Positions 18,333 through 26,092 of a stretch of 64,000 nucleotides of DNA are shown here, one piece after another. Both the position numbers and the translations under genes were made by a program. The stretch is from Dyadobacter jiangsuensis (lineage in GTDB: Bacteria; Bacteroidota; Bacteroidia; Cytophagales; Spirosomataceae), in contig NZ_PYAS01000019.1 in assembly GCF_003014695.1 (NCBI RefSeq), positions 45,997 to 109,996 on the forward strand. The letters are read 5' to 3'. Under the pieces are notes generated by a model, which saw nothing but the letters and a program-made list of their open reading frames with translations, was not told the origin of the DNA and searched no databases. Positions within the stretch are counted from its first letter, which is position 1. Each line of letters opens with the position of its first letter.

Positions 18333-19217
18333 ATGAGTGAAATCTACCGAGAAATTACCCCATTGACCCAGTACGATTGTTTCACCGTTTTCGACCGCAA
18401 AAAGACGATTTTCGATTTCCCGTTGCACAGTCATGAGGAATACGAATTGAACCTGATTCTCGCGGGAAAAGGAGTGAAACGGGTAGTAGGCGATCATACC
18501 GAAGTGATCGAGGATGCGGAGCTGGTGCTGGTGGGCAACAATCTGCCACATGGGTGGCTTACACATTCCTACCGCTGGCAGGAAGGGATGCCGGAAATCA
18601 AGGAAGTGACGGTACAATTCCACCGGGATTTGTTCGACGACAAGTTTCTGAAACGGAATCAGCTGTTTTTTGTCCGCTCGCTATTGGAGAAGTCGGCTAA
18701 GGGAATCGCGTTTTCAAGGGAAACGATCGAGCGGATTAAGCCGCGGCTTACCTGCCTGGCGCAAAAAAGTGGTTTCGATTCCATGCTCGAACTGATGTCT
18801 ATTCTGCATGACCTCTCGGTCTCGCGCGACATGCGGACGCTTTCCAACAGCACATTCACCGACGAAAACATCAATTTTAACAGCCGGCGCATCGAAAAAG
18901 TGTTCGCCTATATGCGCGACAATTATGATAAGGATGTGAATCTGGCGGGCGTAGCGAAACTGGCAGGAATGTCGGAGGTATCGTTCAGCCGGTTTATCAA
19001 AAAGCGGACGGGCAAGACGTTTGTCGAAAGCCTGAACGAGATACGCCTCGGTCACGCATCACGGTCGTTGATCAATACCTCGAATACCATTTCCGAGATT
19101 GCTTACAAATGCGGATTCAATAACCTCTCGTATTTCAATCGGATTTTCAAAAGCAGGAATGGCTGTACGCCGAAGGAGTTCCGGGATAACTATTCGGGGA
19201 CGCGGACGTTTGTTTAA
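18333..19217 (+). CDS. AraC-family transcriptional regulator with N-terminal cupin
   Basis: A 294-residue regulator. Residues about 10-120 form a cupin-like sugar-sensing domain (FDFPLHSHEEYELNLILAGK). The last ~100 residues are a double helix-turn-helix AraC domain (VAKLAGMSEVSFSRFIKKRT and ISEIAYKCGFNNLSYFNRIF). It is divergent from the symporter-phosphorylase operon with a 202-base shared gap, the usual arrangement for a local sugar-responsive activator. Control of that operon is inference. Confidence 0.9.
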   Translation: MSEIYREITPLTQYDCFTVFDRKKTIFDFPLHSHEEYELNLILAGKGVKRVVGDHTEVIEDAELVLVGNNLPHGWLTHSYRWQEGMPEIKEVTVQFHRDLFDDKFLKRNQLFFVRSLLEKSAKGIAFSRETIERIKPRLTCLAQKSGFDSMLELMSILHDLSVSRDMRTLSNSTFTDENINFNSRRIEKVFAYMRDNYDKDVNLAGVAKLAGMSEVSFSRFIKKRTGKTFVESLNEIRLGHASRSLINTSNTISEIAYKCGFNNLSYFNRIFKSRNGCTPKEFRDNYSGTRTFV

Positions 19218-19249
19218 CGGCGGGGTGTGTTTGTGGCGTTATGGATAAA

Positions 19250-19390
19250 GTCAGGTAGTCAGGAGGTCATTAGGTCAGGTGTTGTGCTTTTGAGAATAAA
19301 TAAAAAAAGTGTTCAAAGTTTTGGGTTAAACCCTGACTTTGAACACTTTTTGTCTTAATAACTACAAATGACTTACTGACTATTTCTGAC
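19250..19390. repeat. Nested imperfect inverted repeat (MITE-like or compound terminator)
   Basis: The outer arms 19250-19271 and 19367-19390 are inverted copies of each other with small indels (shared cores GTCAG, TAGTCAG, GTCATT). Inside lies a perfect 16-bp stem, 19304-19319 with 19336-19351, whose loop again contains GGGTT/AACCC. The inner stem is flanked by A and T tracts and works as a bidirectional terminator between the convergent AraC and ilvE genes. The outer arms are not needed for a terminator and suggest a small mobile or repeat element. Confidence 0.7.
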
Positions 19391-19402
19391 CACTTGACAT
19401 CA

Positions 19403-20470
19403 TCATACTTTCAGCATCCATCCGAAGATGTCTTGTTCTTTGCCGGTGCGGAGGTCGGTCAGGTAAGTTTTTACTTTACTTACGAACGAGTCTTCCTTGA
19501 TTTCCGGCAATGCATAATCCACACCTTCGTAGGCGATCGTCGCGAATGGGGAGATTACCACAGCAGTTCCGGCCCCGAATGCGGCTTCGAGTTTGCCGGC
19601 TTTCAACGCGTCGATGATCTCTGCTACGCTGATACGGCGCTCTTCAACAGGAATACCCCAATGTTCAGCAATTGCCACGATGCTTTTACGGGTAATTCCG
19701 TCCAGCGTAGTTTCAGAAACGTGCGGAGTAAGCAATTTGCCATCCAGCATGAACATGATGTTCATCGTTCCTGATTCCTCGATGTAAGCGTGATCGCGTG
19801 CGTCGGTCCAGATCAGCTGGTCGTAACCTTCCTGCTGAGCCAGTTTCGCCGGGTAGAGTGAACCTGCGTAGTTACCTGCGCATTTGGTAGCGCCCACGCC
19901 GCCTTCTGCGGCACGGATGAAATGTTGTTCCACTTTCACGCGCGGAGGTTTGGCATAATAGGTGCCTACCGGGCTGGTGAAAATGATGAAATAATATGAA
20001 TCCGATGCTTTGACACCGATGTAAGGGTCGGTAGCAAACATATATGGACGAATGTAAAGCGAGCAACCCGGCTGCGAAGGCACCCAGCCTGCATCCAGGC
20101 GAAGCAGCTCAGTAAGGCCATTCATGAAGATTTCTTCCGGGATCTGCGGCATGCAAAGGCGCTCAGCCGATTTGTTGAGGCGTTTCCAGTTGTCGATAGC
20201 ACGGAAGAGCAGCACTTCACCAGCATCGTTTTTGTAGGCTTTCATTCCCTCGAAAATAGCCTGACCGTAATGTAGCGCGGCGGTAGCAGGGCTTAGCGAG
20301 AGGTCGCCGTAAGGGACGATGCGCAGGTCTTGCCATTGTCCGGCTTTGTACTCAGCGATAAACATATGGTCGGAGATGTTCCGTCCAAAAACGAGGTTGT
20401 TGAAGTCAACCTCCTGCAAACGGGATTTGGTGGTTTGCTGAACTTCTATTTGTACTGTGTCGGCTGTCAT
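19403..20470 (-). CDS. ilvE: Branched-chain amino acid aminotransferase
   Basis: A 355-residue PLP-dependent class IV aminotransferase. The PLP lysine is K196 in GATKCAGNYAGS, with family blocks HYGQAIFEGMKAY, LYIRPYMFATDPYIGV and EESGTMNIMF. It interconverts valine, leucine and isoleucine with their 2-oxo acids using 2-oxoglutarate. The length fits the BCAT (eukaryote-like) subgroup. It is monocistronic and faces the AraC gene across the nested hairpin element. Confidence 0.95.
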   Translation of the reverse strand: MTADTVQIEVQQTTKSRLQEVDFNNLVFGRNISDHMFIAEYKAGQWQDLRIVPYGDLSLSPATAALHYGQAIFEGMKAYKNDAGEVLLFRAIDNWKRLNKSAERLCMPQIPEEIFMNGLTELLRLDAGWVPSQPGCSLYIRPYMFATDPYIGVKASDSYYFIIFTSPVGTYYAKPPRVKVEQHFIRAAEGGVGATKCAGNYAGSLYPAKLAQQEGYDQLIWTDARDHAYIEESGTMNIMFMLDGKLLTPHVSETTLDGITRKSIVAIAEHWGIPVEERRISVAEIIDALKAGKLEAAFGAGTAVVISPFATIAYEGVDYALPEIKEDSFVSKVKTYLTDLRTGKEQDIFGWMLKV

Positions 20471-20613
20471 GATGCCAAAAATTTAATTTTTCAAACGCTT
20501 TCCGAAGCTTATAATCAGAAAAAAGGCAGGATTTGGAGATCCCGGCGCATTCCTTCTTAAGTCCCGCAATTTAAAGAATTTAATCTATAAATAATTGATA
20601 TTTAGTATAACAA

Positions 20614-21174
20614 TTATTTTTGCCGCGGAACCCTCGGCTGCCATGTGATTTCTTCAATTCCGAGCTCGTGCGTCATGGCCCTGCAGAGCATAAAAAGGTA
20701 GTCGGAAAGCCGGTTCAGGTAGCGGATTACGATGGGCTCCACTTCTTCTCCCTGCTGCAAATGGATAACCGCCCGCTCGGCACGGCGGCAGACGGTTCGG
20801 GCTATGTGACCGAAGGAAACGGACTGACGGCCCCCGGGCAGGATAAACGCCCGCAGCGGCGGTACTTGTGCGTCGATGAGGTCCATTTCCTTTTCGAGCA
20901 ACGCAATGTCCTCGTCGAGCAGATCAGGCAGAATTTTTTTCTTTTGGTCGGATTCCGACGCTAAATGCGAGCCGATCGTGAACAAGCGGTCCTGGATTTC
21001 TTTGAGCAGATCCTTCCGGCCTTCATTCACCGGTTGGTCGCGCAGCATTCCGATGTAGCTGTTCAGTTCATCGACTGTACCGTACGCGTCTATGCGCACA
21101 TGTGCCTTGCTCAGGCGAGTGCCCCCGATGAGAGACGTGGTGCCTTTATCACCGGTTTTGGAGTAGATTTTCAT
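20614..21174 (-). CDS. PduO-type ATP:cob(I)alamin adenosyltransferase
   Basis: A 186-residue protein with the family ATP-binding N-terminus YSKTGDKGTTSLIGGTRLSK, AYGTVDELNSYIG (about 32-44), and the C-terminal helices AERAVIHL and IRYLNRLSDYLFMLCR. It transfers the adenosyl group of ATP to cob(I)alamin to make coenzyme B12. It starts only 8 bases after the 52-residue gene that follows the BrnT-like gene, all on the minus strand, so it appears to be the last gene of an unusual three-gene operon. Confidence 0.92.
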   Translation of the reverse strand: MKIYSKTGDKGTTSLIGGTRLSKAHVRIDAYGTVDELNSYIGMLRDQPVNEGRKDLLKEIQDRLFTIGSHLASESDQKKKILPDLLDEDIALLEKEMDLIDAQVPPLRAFILPGGRQSVSFGHIARTVCRRAERAVIHLQQGEEVEPIVIRYLNRLSDYLFMLCRAMTHELGIEEITWQPRVPRQK

Positions 21175-21182
21175 AAGGGGAA

Positions 21183-21341
21183 TTAAGCCTTTGCTTTCTT
21201 CGCAGATTCGATTTTAACAAGTTCTTCGATGGTGCACTTCAGGGGCTCCTTCTTGATGAATTCTTCCTCAATTTCGCGCATCTCCTCTGCGGTATGGCTG
21301 TTTCTGATAACTGCGGTCCTATTTGCCTTGTATGTTTTCAT
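21183..21341 (-). CDS. 52-residue protein, candidate partner (antitoxin) of the BrnT-like protein
   Basis: Reading the minus strand from the ATG at 21341 gives 52 residues, MKTYKANRTAVIRN..., rich in Glu and Lys and predicted mostly helical (EEMREIEEEFIKKEP). The start lies 23 bases inside the end of the BrnT-like gene, a typical coupled toxin-antitoxin overlap. It has no ribbon-helix-helix motif like classical BrnA, so homology does not assign it. Its position and coupling make it the candidate antitoxin. It is followed 8 bases later by the cobalamin adenosyltransferase gene. Confidence 0.6.
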   Translation of the reverse strand: MKTYKANRTAVIRNSHTAEEMREIEEEFIKKEPLKCTIEELVKIESAKKAKA

Positions 21342-21609
21342 AATAGTAGCGTGTAGTTTGTTTGTTAGCGGACCAGCAGCTGATCGGCCTGATTATTCCA
21401 TTGTTAACTGTAAATATAACCACTTTTACGTTTTGCGAGTTTCCCCTTCCGACTGCTTCAAACCGCTGCTCCACCGCGTTCCTTCTGCCGACATTCAGAA
21501 TCAAATCTGGATCCCGGAATATGCTTTCGATTTCCTCGACCGTATTTTCCCTCTCAGGATAATCATAAATTATGTGTCTTAGATTGTGATAATCCCACTC
21601 AAAGCGCAT
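21319..21609 (-). CDS. BrnT-like type II toxin
   Basis: A 96-residue protein with the layout of the BrnT family (RelE-like fold ribonucleases). It has MRFEWDYHN at the start (family pattern xFEWDxxK), IFRDPD in the middle, a basic arginine in the RFEAVG strand, VVIFTVNNGIIRPISC (family LVVVyt...iRiIS) and a final TTRYYYEN (family xxrErxxYe). The usual ISAR arginine is replaced by a cysteine (ISCWSA), which may matter for activity. BrnT toxins cut mRNA. The gene overlaps the 52-residue gene by 23 bases. A one-mismatch -7 box (TAACTTTC) lies at 21614-21621, just before the ATG. Confidence 0.6.
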   Translation of the reverse strand: MRFEWDYHNLRHIIYDYPERENTVEEIESIFRDPDLILNVGRRNAVEQRFEAVGRGNSQNVKVVIFTVNNGIIRPISCWSANKQTTRYYYENIQGK

Positions 21610-21669
21610 TGCCGAAAGTTATAATGTGTGTTTGTTAAGAGCCAATTAGGTTTTGGAAGCTTCCCGACC

Positions 21670-21677
21670 TAATTTTG
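21670..21677 (+). promoter_or_regulatory. -7 promoter box (TAATTTTG) of the membrane protein-queA operon
   Basis: An exact TAnnTTTG followed by CACC, 50 bases before the ATG at 21728. It lies in the gap divergent from the BrnT-like gene. Confidence 0.5.
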
Positions 21678-21727
21678 CACCCTGATTTACTATGGCGAAA
21701 AAACCTCTCTAATAGGTTACCTAATTC

Positions 21728-22240
21728 ATGAAAGTTACAACATTTGCAATAAAGATCTGGCGCTGGGCATCTTTATTATTCGTTATCGGGGCGCTCGTAT
21801 GGACGTATTCGCTTTTCCCTGAGATGGTGGCCGTCGATTTCGCGGATAGCGGCCTGGCAGAGCGTTATGTCGAAAAAGGACACATTTTCTATATCGTAAT
21901 GGGCCTTTTTCTGCTCAATAATGTAGTGATCACCGGCATAGCCCGTCACATTCCAAACGTAGATCCGATGAACCTGCCCATCCTGAAACGGAAAGAATGG
22001 TCGCAGCATCGTGCCGAGTTGAACGAGCACCTCATCAATTGGCTTTTCTGTCTGGTGGCTGTGATTAACACCATTACGGGTTTCAGCTTGCTGGCGTTGG
22101 CGACGATCAACAGCACGAACTACAAAATGGACGTGTTTGACTTTTCATGGCTCTATTATGCCAGTCTTGCATTGGTTCTGGGCGTTTTTCTGCTGCCGCT
22201 GCGCCTGCTATGGCCACCGGTGCAGGATGATAAACTGTAA
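21728..22240 (+). CDS. Uncharacterised membrane protein
   Basis: A 170-residue protein with four hydrophobic segments: about 11-30, 52-72, 104-125 and 142-162. It has short charged loops and the ending PLRLLWPPVQDDKL. No catalytic motif is visible and the family was not recognised with certainty. Its stop is 11 bases before the queA start, so it is probably co-transcribed with queA, though a functional link is not expected from known biology. Confidence 0.7.
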   Translation: MKVTTFAIKIWRWASLLFVIGALVWTYSLFPEMVAVDFADSGLAERYVEKGHIFYIVMGLFLLNNVVITGIARHIPNVDPMNLPILKRKEWSQHRAELNEHLINWLFCLVAVINTITGFSLLALATINSTNYKMDVFDFSWLYYASLALVLGVFLLPLRLLWPPVQDDKL

Positions 22241-22251
22241 TACTGCCGGAT

Positions 22252-23523
22252 ATGGAAGGTAAAATAGCGGCAGAGGGAAGCGATAACGCATTGTGGCGAA
22301 AGGAAGCGGAGGCGATCGACCTGGAAAGCTATACCTACGATTTGCCCGACGACCGCATCGCGAAGTATCCCATGGAAGTGCGCGACCAGTCGAAACTTAT
22401 GGTTTATAAGAGAGGCGAAATCAACCATCTGCGGTTTACCGATATTACTTCCCAGCTTCCTGCTGATACGCTGTTGGTGTTCAACGACACCAAAGTAATC
22501 CCGGCACGGGCGCATTTCCGAAAAGAAACAGGCGCAGTAATCGAACTATTGCTGCTGCATCCGGAATTGCCCACGCGGGTTATTAACGATGCAATGCTCG
22601 TGAAGCATTCGTGCGTGTGGGAATGTATGATCGGGAATAAGAAGCGCTGGAAAGCAGGCGATGCATTATCGAATGTCATACAAGTAAATGGAAAGGAAGT
22701 GCATTTGCAGGTTTCTTACCATGACTATGAACATAACCTGGTTAAGCTTACCTGGGATGCGGACGTTACGTTCCTCGATTTGGTAAAAGCGCTGGGAGAA
22801 ATTCCATTGCCACCTTATCTCAACCGCGACACCGAGGAGCCTGACAAGGAAACTTACCAGACCGTATACGCGCACCACGACGGTGCTGTTGCCGCGCCAA
22901 CAGCCGGATTACACTTCACACCCCGGGTTTTTGAAGCGCTGGCGGAAAAGGGGATTCGTAAATCGTTCCTGACATTGCACGTGGGAGCCGGTACTTTCCA
23001 GCCTATTAAAGTAGAGAAGGTTACCGAGCACCGGATGCACTCGGAGCAGGTTGTGTTTACGAGAGCATTAATAGACAATCTCCTTCAATCGGTTAACCAC
23101 ATTGTGCCGGTAGGGACTACTTCGCTGCGCTCGCTGGAAAGCTTGTATTGGTACGGCGTGAAGCTGTTTAAGGGCGAAACGACAGACTTTCATATCGAAA
23201 AACTGTATCCATACCCATGGAAAGAGGCGGAGCCTCCGTCGGCAACCCAATCACTTCAAGCCATAGCAGACTATATGGATGCTTCCGGGTTCCAGGAGAT
23301 TGTAGGTGAAACGGAGATATTCATTTTCCCGGGTTATCGTTTCAGGTTATGCCGTGGGATAATTACCAATTACCACCAGCCAGGGTCTACACTTATTCTT
23401 CTCGTTGCCGCTTTTGTCGGAAATGACTGGAAAACGATCTATTCTGAGGCATTGGCCAAAGAGTATCGTTTTTTAAGCTATGGAGACTCGTCGCTCCTTT
23501 GGCTCATTGACGAAGCCTCCTAG
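22252..23523 (+). CDS. queA: S-adenosylmethionine:tRNA ribosyltransferase-isomerase
   Basis: A 423-residue QueA-family enzyme of queuosine synthesis that transfers and rearranges the ribose of SAM onto 7-aminomethyl-7-deazaguanine in tRNA. The family blocks DLPDDRIAKYPMEVRDQSKL, LVFNDTKVIPAR, GEIPLPPYLNRDTEEPDKE, YQTVYA and AAPTAGLHFT are all present. The protein is longer than the ~350 residues of E. coli QueA, mainly through an N-terminal extension and an insertion, as seen in other Bacteroidota. Lies 11 bases after the small membrane protein gene. Confidence 0.92.
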   Translation: MEGKIAAEGSDNALWRKEAEAIDLESYTYDLPDDRIAKYPMEVRDQSKLMVYKRGEINHLRFTDITSQLPADTLLVFNDTKVIPARAHFRKETGAVIELLLLHPELPTRVINDAMLVKHSCVWECMIGNKKRWKAGDALSNVIQVNGKEVHLQVSYHDYEHNLVKLTWDADVTFLDLVKALGEIPLPPYLNRDTEEPDKETYQTVYAHHDGAVAAPTAGLHFTPRVFEALAEKGIRKSFLTLHVGAGTFQPIKVEKVTEHRMHSEQVVFTRALIDNLLQSVNHIVPVGTTSLRSLESLYWYGVKLFKGETTDFHIEKLYPYPWKEAEPPSATQSLQAIADYMDASGFQEIVGETEIFIFPGYRFRLCRGIITNYHQPGSTLILLVAAFVGNDWKTIYSEALAKEYRFLSYGDSSLLWLIDEAS

Positions 23524-23574
23524 TTTCATTAGTTGATCTTTTCCTGCAATTTGTTGTTTAAAAAGCAGTAAATT

Positions 23575-24162
23575 ATGGGATATGCACAACTAATTGACCG
23601 GAGGATGACTGTCGAGGAATACTTCGAGTTGGAAGAACAAAGCGAAATCCGCCATGAGTATTACGATGGTGAGGTTTACGCGATGGCGGGTACTACTTTG
23701 AATCACAACCGGATTGTTGGCAAAGTTAGAAACCTGTTGGGCCACCACTTCTTACCATGCGGGTGCGACGTTTTCTCGGAGAATGTCAAGGTGAAGGTTT
23801 CGGATCATTATTATCCGTATCCGGATGTGATTGTCACCTGCGCATCAAAAGATATTTCAGGAACTTATGTTGTAGAGCACCCGAGCATTCTGGTGGAAGT
23901 AGTTTCGAAAAATTCCGAGGCGAAGGATCGGGGTTTGAAACTTCAACAATATAGAACTATCCCCTCGCTGCGATATTATCTCCTGGTTTCCCAGTTTGAA
24001 TGCAGCGTCGATTTGTACTCGCGACGTGAAGGGAGCGACCTTTGGACCTATTGCGGTTTCGAACATGCCGAAGATGTGATCTGCTTTGAGGTATTCAATT
24101 TTGAAATGAGCCTCAAAGCCATTTACGAAAACATTACATTTGAGCCCGATATAGTTCAGTAA
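23575..24162 (+). CDS. Uma2-family (DUF820) PD-(D/E)XK nuclease-like protein
   Basis: A 195-residue protein of the Uma2/DUF820 family. It shows RRMTVEEYFELEEQSEIRHEYYDGEVYAMAG at the start, the PYPDVIVTC catalytic aspartate region, and HPSILVEVVSKNSEAKDRG (E-x-K-like) followed by KLQQYRTIPSLRYYLLV. The fold is that of restriction-type endonucleases, but substrates are not established. It lies 51 bases after queA and ends 5 bases from the convergent GH43-like gene. Confidence 0.85.
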   Translation: MGYAQLIDRRMTVEEYFELEEQSEIRHEYYDGEVYAMAGTTLNHNRIVGKVRNLLGHHFLPCGCDVFSENVKVKVSDHYYPYPDVIVTCASKDISGTYVVEHPSILVEVVSKNSEAKDRGLKLQQYRTIPSLRYYLLVSQFECSVDLYSRREGSDLWTYCGFEHAEDVICFEVFNFEMSLKAIYENITFEPDIVQ

Positions 24163-24167
24163 GGACA

Positions 24168-25949
24168 CTACTTAACAGCAACCACCTTACTAGCGACGGA
24201 AACCCCATTCTCATTAAAGGCCTCAATTGCAAAATAGTAAGGCACACCCACGTTGAGCGCGCGTAGTTCGAAGGTATTCGGATCGTCGTTCCAGAACTGA
24301 TAGGTCTGATACAGTTTATCCGGCGCGATGCCCCAAAGTACATTATAACCGACGGCGCCCGGTACTTTTTCCCATTTCAGATCAGCATTTCTTGCATCTT
24401 TCTGCCGAACGGCGGAGAAGGCCGCAGGCGTTTGCGGGGCTTTGCCAAAACCATTTCCAAAAATCCTGAATTCGCTGATGGCCAATATCGGAGAGGCCAC
24501 GTACACGTGCTCATAGCGCACGTAACGCGCGCGGACGGGTACTGCAAGCTCGACATAGGCACAAGGGCGGTCGCGTTTGGGTTCCTTCGTAAGGTCGCTC
24601 GCAAGGTCCCATTTCTTTCCGTCTCTTGATGTCCAGATTTTAAATTGGGTGTAGACTTTTTCAGGCTTGTTATCGAAAATGTCGGATTTGTAGTCGGTGT
24701 AGTTGACCTGCACCGCTTTGACTTCCTGTTCGGTCTGCAAATCGACCGTCAGCGTTTCGCCGGGCTTGTTTTGTCTGGCAGCCCAGAATGTCCTTGGGTT
24801 TTCGTCGGTGATCTTTTGGGCGGCCATGGTATCCAATGTGGATGAGGCCGTTGCCGGCTTTTTGTAGGATAACAGCATCCAACCGGTGAAGAGCTCATCG
24901 CCCTTGCCAGTCCAGGTTTTAGTCGGCATTTTGTGCGGGAAGTCGCCGAAACGGGTGTTGGCGAACATCTGGCCGTCCTGATCGAAGCCTGCTGCGTAGC
25001 GGACGATGCGGCGTTCCATCGCCCAGTTCAGGCCGATCCACGAGGTTCCGGTGTTCCAGTAGTTGCCAAAATTGTCCTGAAAAGTATTGCCGTGCCCCGC
25101 GCCGGTTGCGAAACCGCCCGGTTTGTAGGAAACGGGGTTGTAAGGCGCATAGGTGAATGGCCCCAAAGGCTGGTCGCTGACATAGGTGCCGTTGGCGTAT
25201 ACATTATATTCGGTGCCCGGTGCGCCGTATTGCAGGTAATATTTCCCCTTGTGCTTGGTCATCCAGGCACCTTCGGTGAATGGCTTGAAGGGGTCCGAGT
25301 GATTGGGCCCGAAGCGTTCCCAGCCATGCTCATACTGGTTTAGCCAAAACATCGACTGGTATTGTCCCTTGAATGCAAGCCGTTTGGAATAATCCAGTTC
25401 GGAACCAAAAATCGGGTATACATTCGATGAACCCCAATACATATACCATTTGTCGGTGTCGGGGTCGTGGAACAAGGCCGGGTCCCATGGGCCAATGTCC
25501 TTCGGCAGCCGTGGTGTCCAGCGGTTATAGAACTCCCAAATGCCTTTTTCAGGTGCAACGGAATACAGTATCGGGCGGGATTCGAAGGTAGATTGGAATA
25601 AAAACAAGGTGTCGCGTACCGAAACCGCCGCAGGAGCGCACATGTCCTCGAAAGGCCAGCGATTCGCGGTCAGGTATTTCCAGTTGATCATGTCTTTGGA
25701 ATGCCAGTAACCGCCTGAAATGGTTACGAAAAGGAAATACTCGCCTTTGTGATTGATGATCACAGGGTCGGCACCGGAACGATAGCTGATATTGTCATTG
25801 AGCTGCTCGAAATTGTATTTGTAGTCGATGTCCATCGGATTACAGTAGGTCGTCTGGGCGATGGCCTGCCTCGAATGTAGTCCGAGTACTATTCTAAATA
25901 ATATTCCGAATGTGCGTAACGACATGATCTTGTTGATGATAGGGTACAT
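24168..25949 (-). CDS. Secreted family 43-like glycoside hydrolase with discoidin and fibronectin III-like domains
   Basis: A 593-residue protein with a signal peptide (cleavage near AIAQ; an ATG at 25925 would give a shorter, cleaner leader). Residues about 35-380 look like the five-bladed propeller of GH43-clan enzymes, with candidate acidic residues in GADPVIINHKG, GPWDPALFHDPDTD and TEGAWMTKHKGKYYLQYG. About 390-490 is an F5/8 type C (discoidin) carbohydrate-binding domain (KKPATASSTLD, RYVRYEHVYVASPILAISEF), and the last ~90 residues resemble fibronectin III. The substrate is probably an arabinose-, xylose- or galactose-containing glycan. It stands alone, without a SusCD pair. Confidence 0.82.
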   Translation of the reverse strand: MYPIINKIMSLRTFGILFRIVLGLHSRQAIAQTTYCNPMDIDYKYNFEQLNDNISYRSGADPVIINHKGEYFLFVTISGGYWHSKDMINWKYLTANRWPFEDMCAPAAVSVRDTLFLFQSTFESRPILYSVAPEKGIWEFYNRWTPRLPKDIGPWDPALFHDPDTDKWYMYWGSSNVYPIFGSELDYSKRLAFKGQYQSMFWLNQYEHGWERFGPNHSDPFKPFTEGAWMTKHKGKYYLQYGAPGTEYNVYANGTYVSDQPLGPFTYAPYNPVSYKPGGFATGAGHGNTFQDNFGNYWNTGTSWIGLNWAMERRIVRYAAGFDQDGQMFANTRFGDFPHKMPTKTWTGKGDELFTGWMLLSYKKPATASSTLDTMAAQKITDENPRTFWAARQNKPGETLTVDLQTEQEVKAVQVNYTDYKSDIFDNKPEKVYTQFKIWTSRDGKKWDLASDLTKEPKRDRPCAYVELAVPVRARYVRYEHVYVASPILAISEFRIFGNGFGKAPQTPAAFSAVRQKDARNADLKWEKVPGAVGYNVLWGIAPDKLYQTYQFWNDDPNTFELRALNVGVPYYFAIEAFNENGVSVASKVVAVK

Positions 25950-25967
25950 ATTATTCTTTTAATCTTA

Positions 25968-25975
25968 CAAAACTA
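25968..25975 (-). promoter_or_regulatory. -7 promoter box (TAGTTTTG) of the GH43-like gene
   Basis: An exact TAnnTTTG on the minus strand, 19 bases before the ATG at 25949. This gives a short leader if 25949 is the start and a 40-base leader if 25925 is. Confidence 0.45.
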
Positions 25976-26050
25976 CCTGTTTTTGGATTAATAATCTTTT
26001 CCGCAAGCAAAACCATCGCGTCATTAAGAAGTTTTAAAACCGATAACCTT

Positions 26051-26058
26051 TACCTTTG
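26051..26058 (+). promoter_or_regulatory. -7 promoter box (TACCTTTG) of tyrS
   Basis: An exact TAnnTTTG followed by C, 35 bases before the ATG at 26093; transcription should start near 26064. No clear -33 TTG at normal spacing. Confidence 0.55.
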
Positions 26059-26092
26059 CGGTCGATTTTGAAATAAGCAACAGTTTTTTAGA

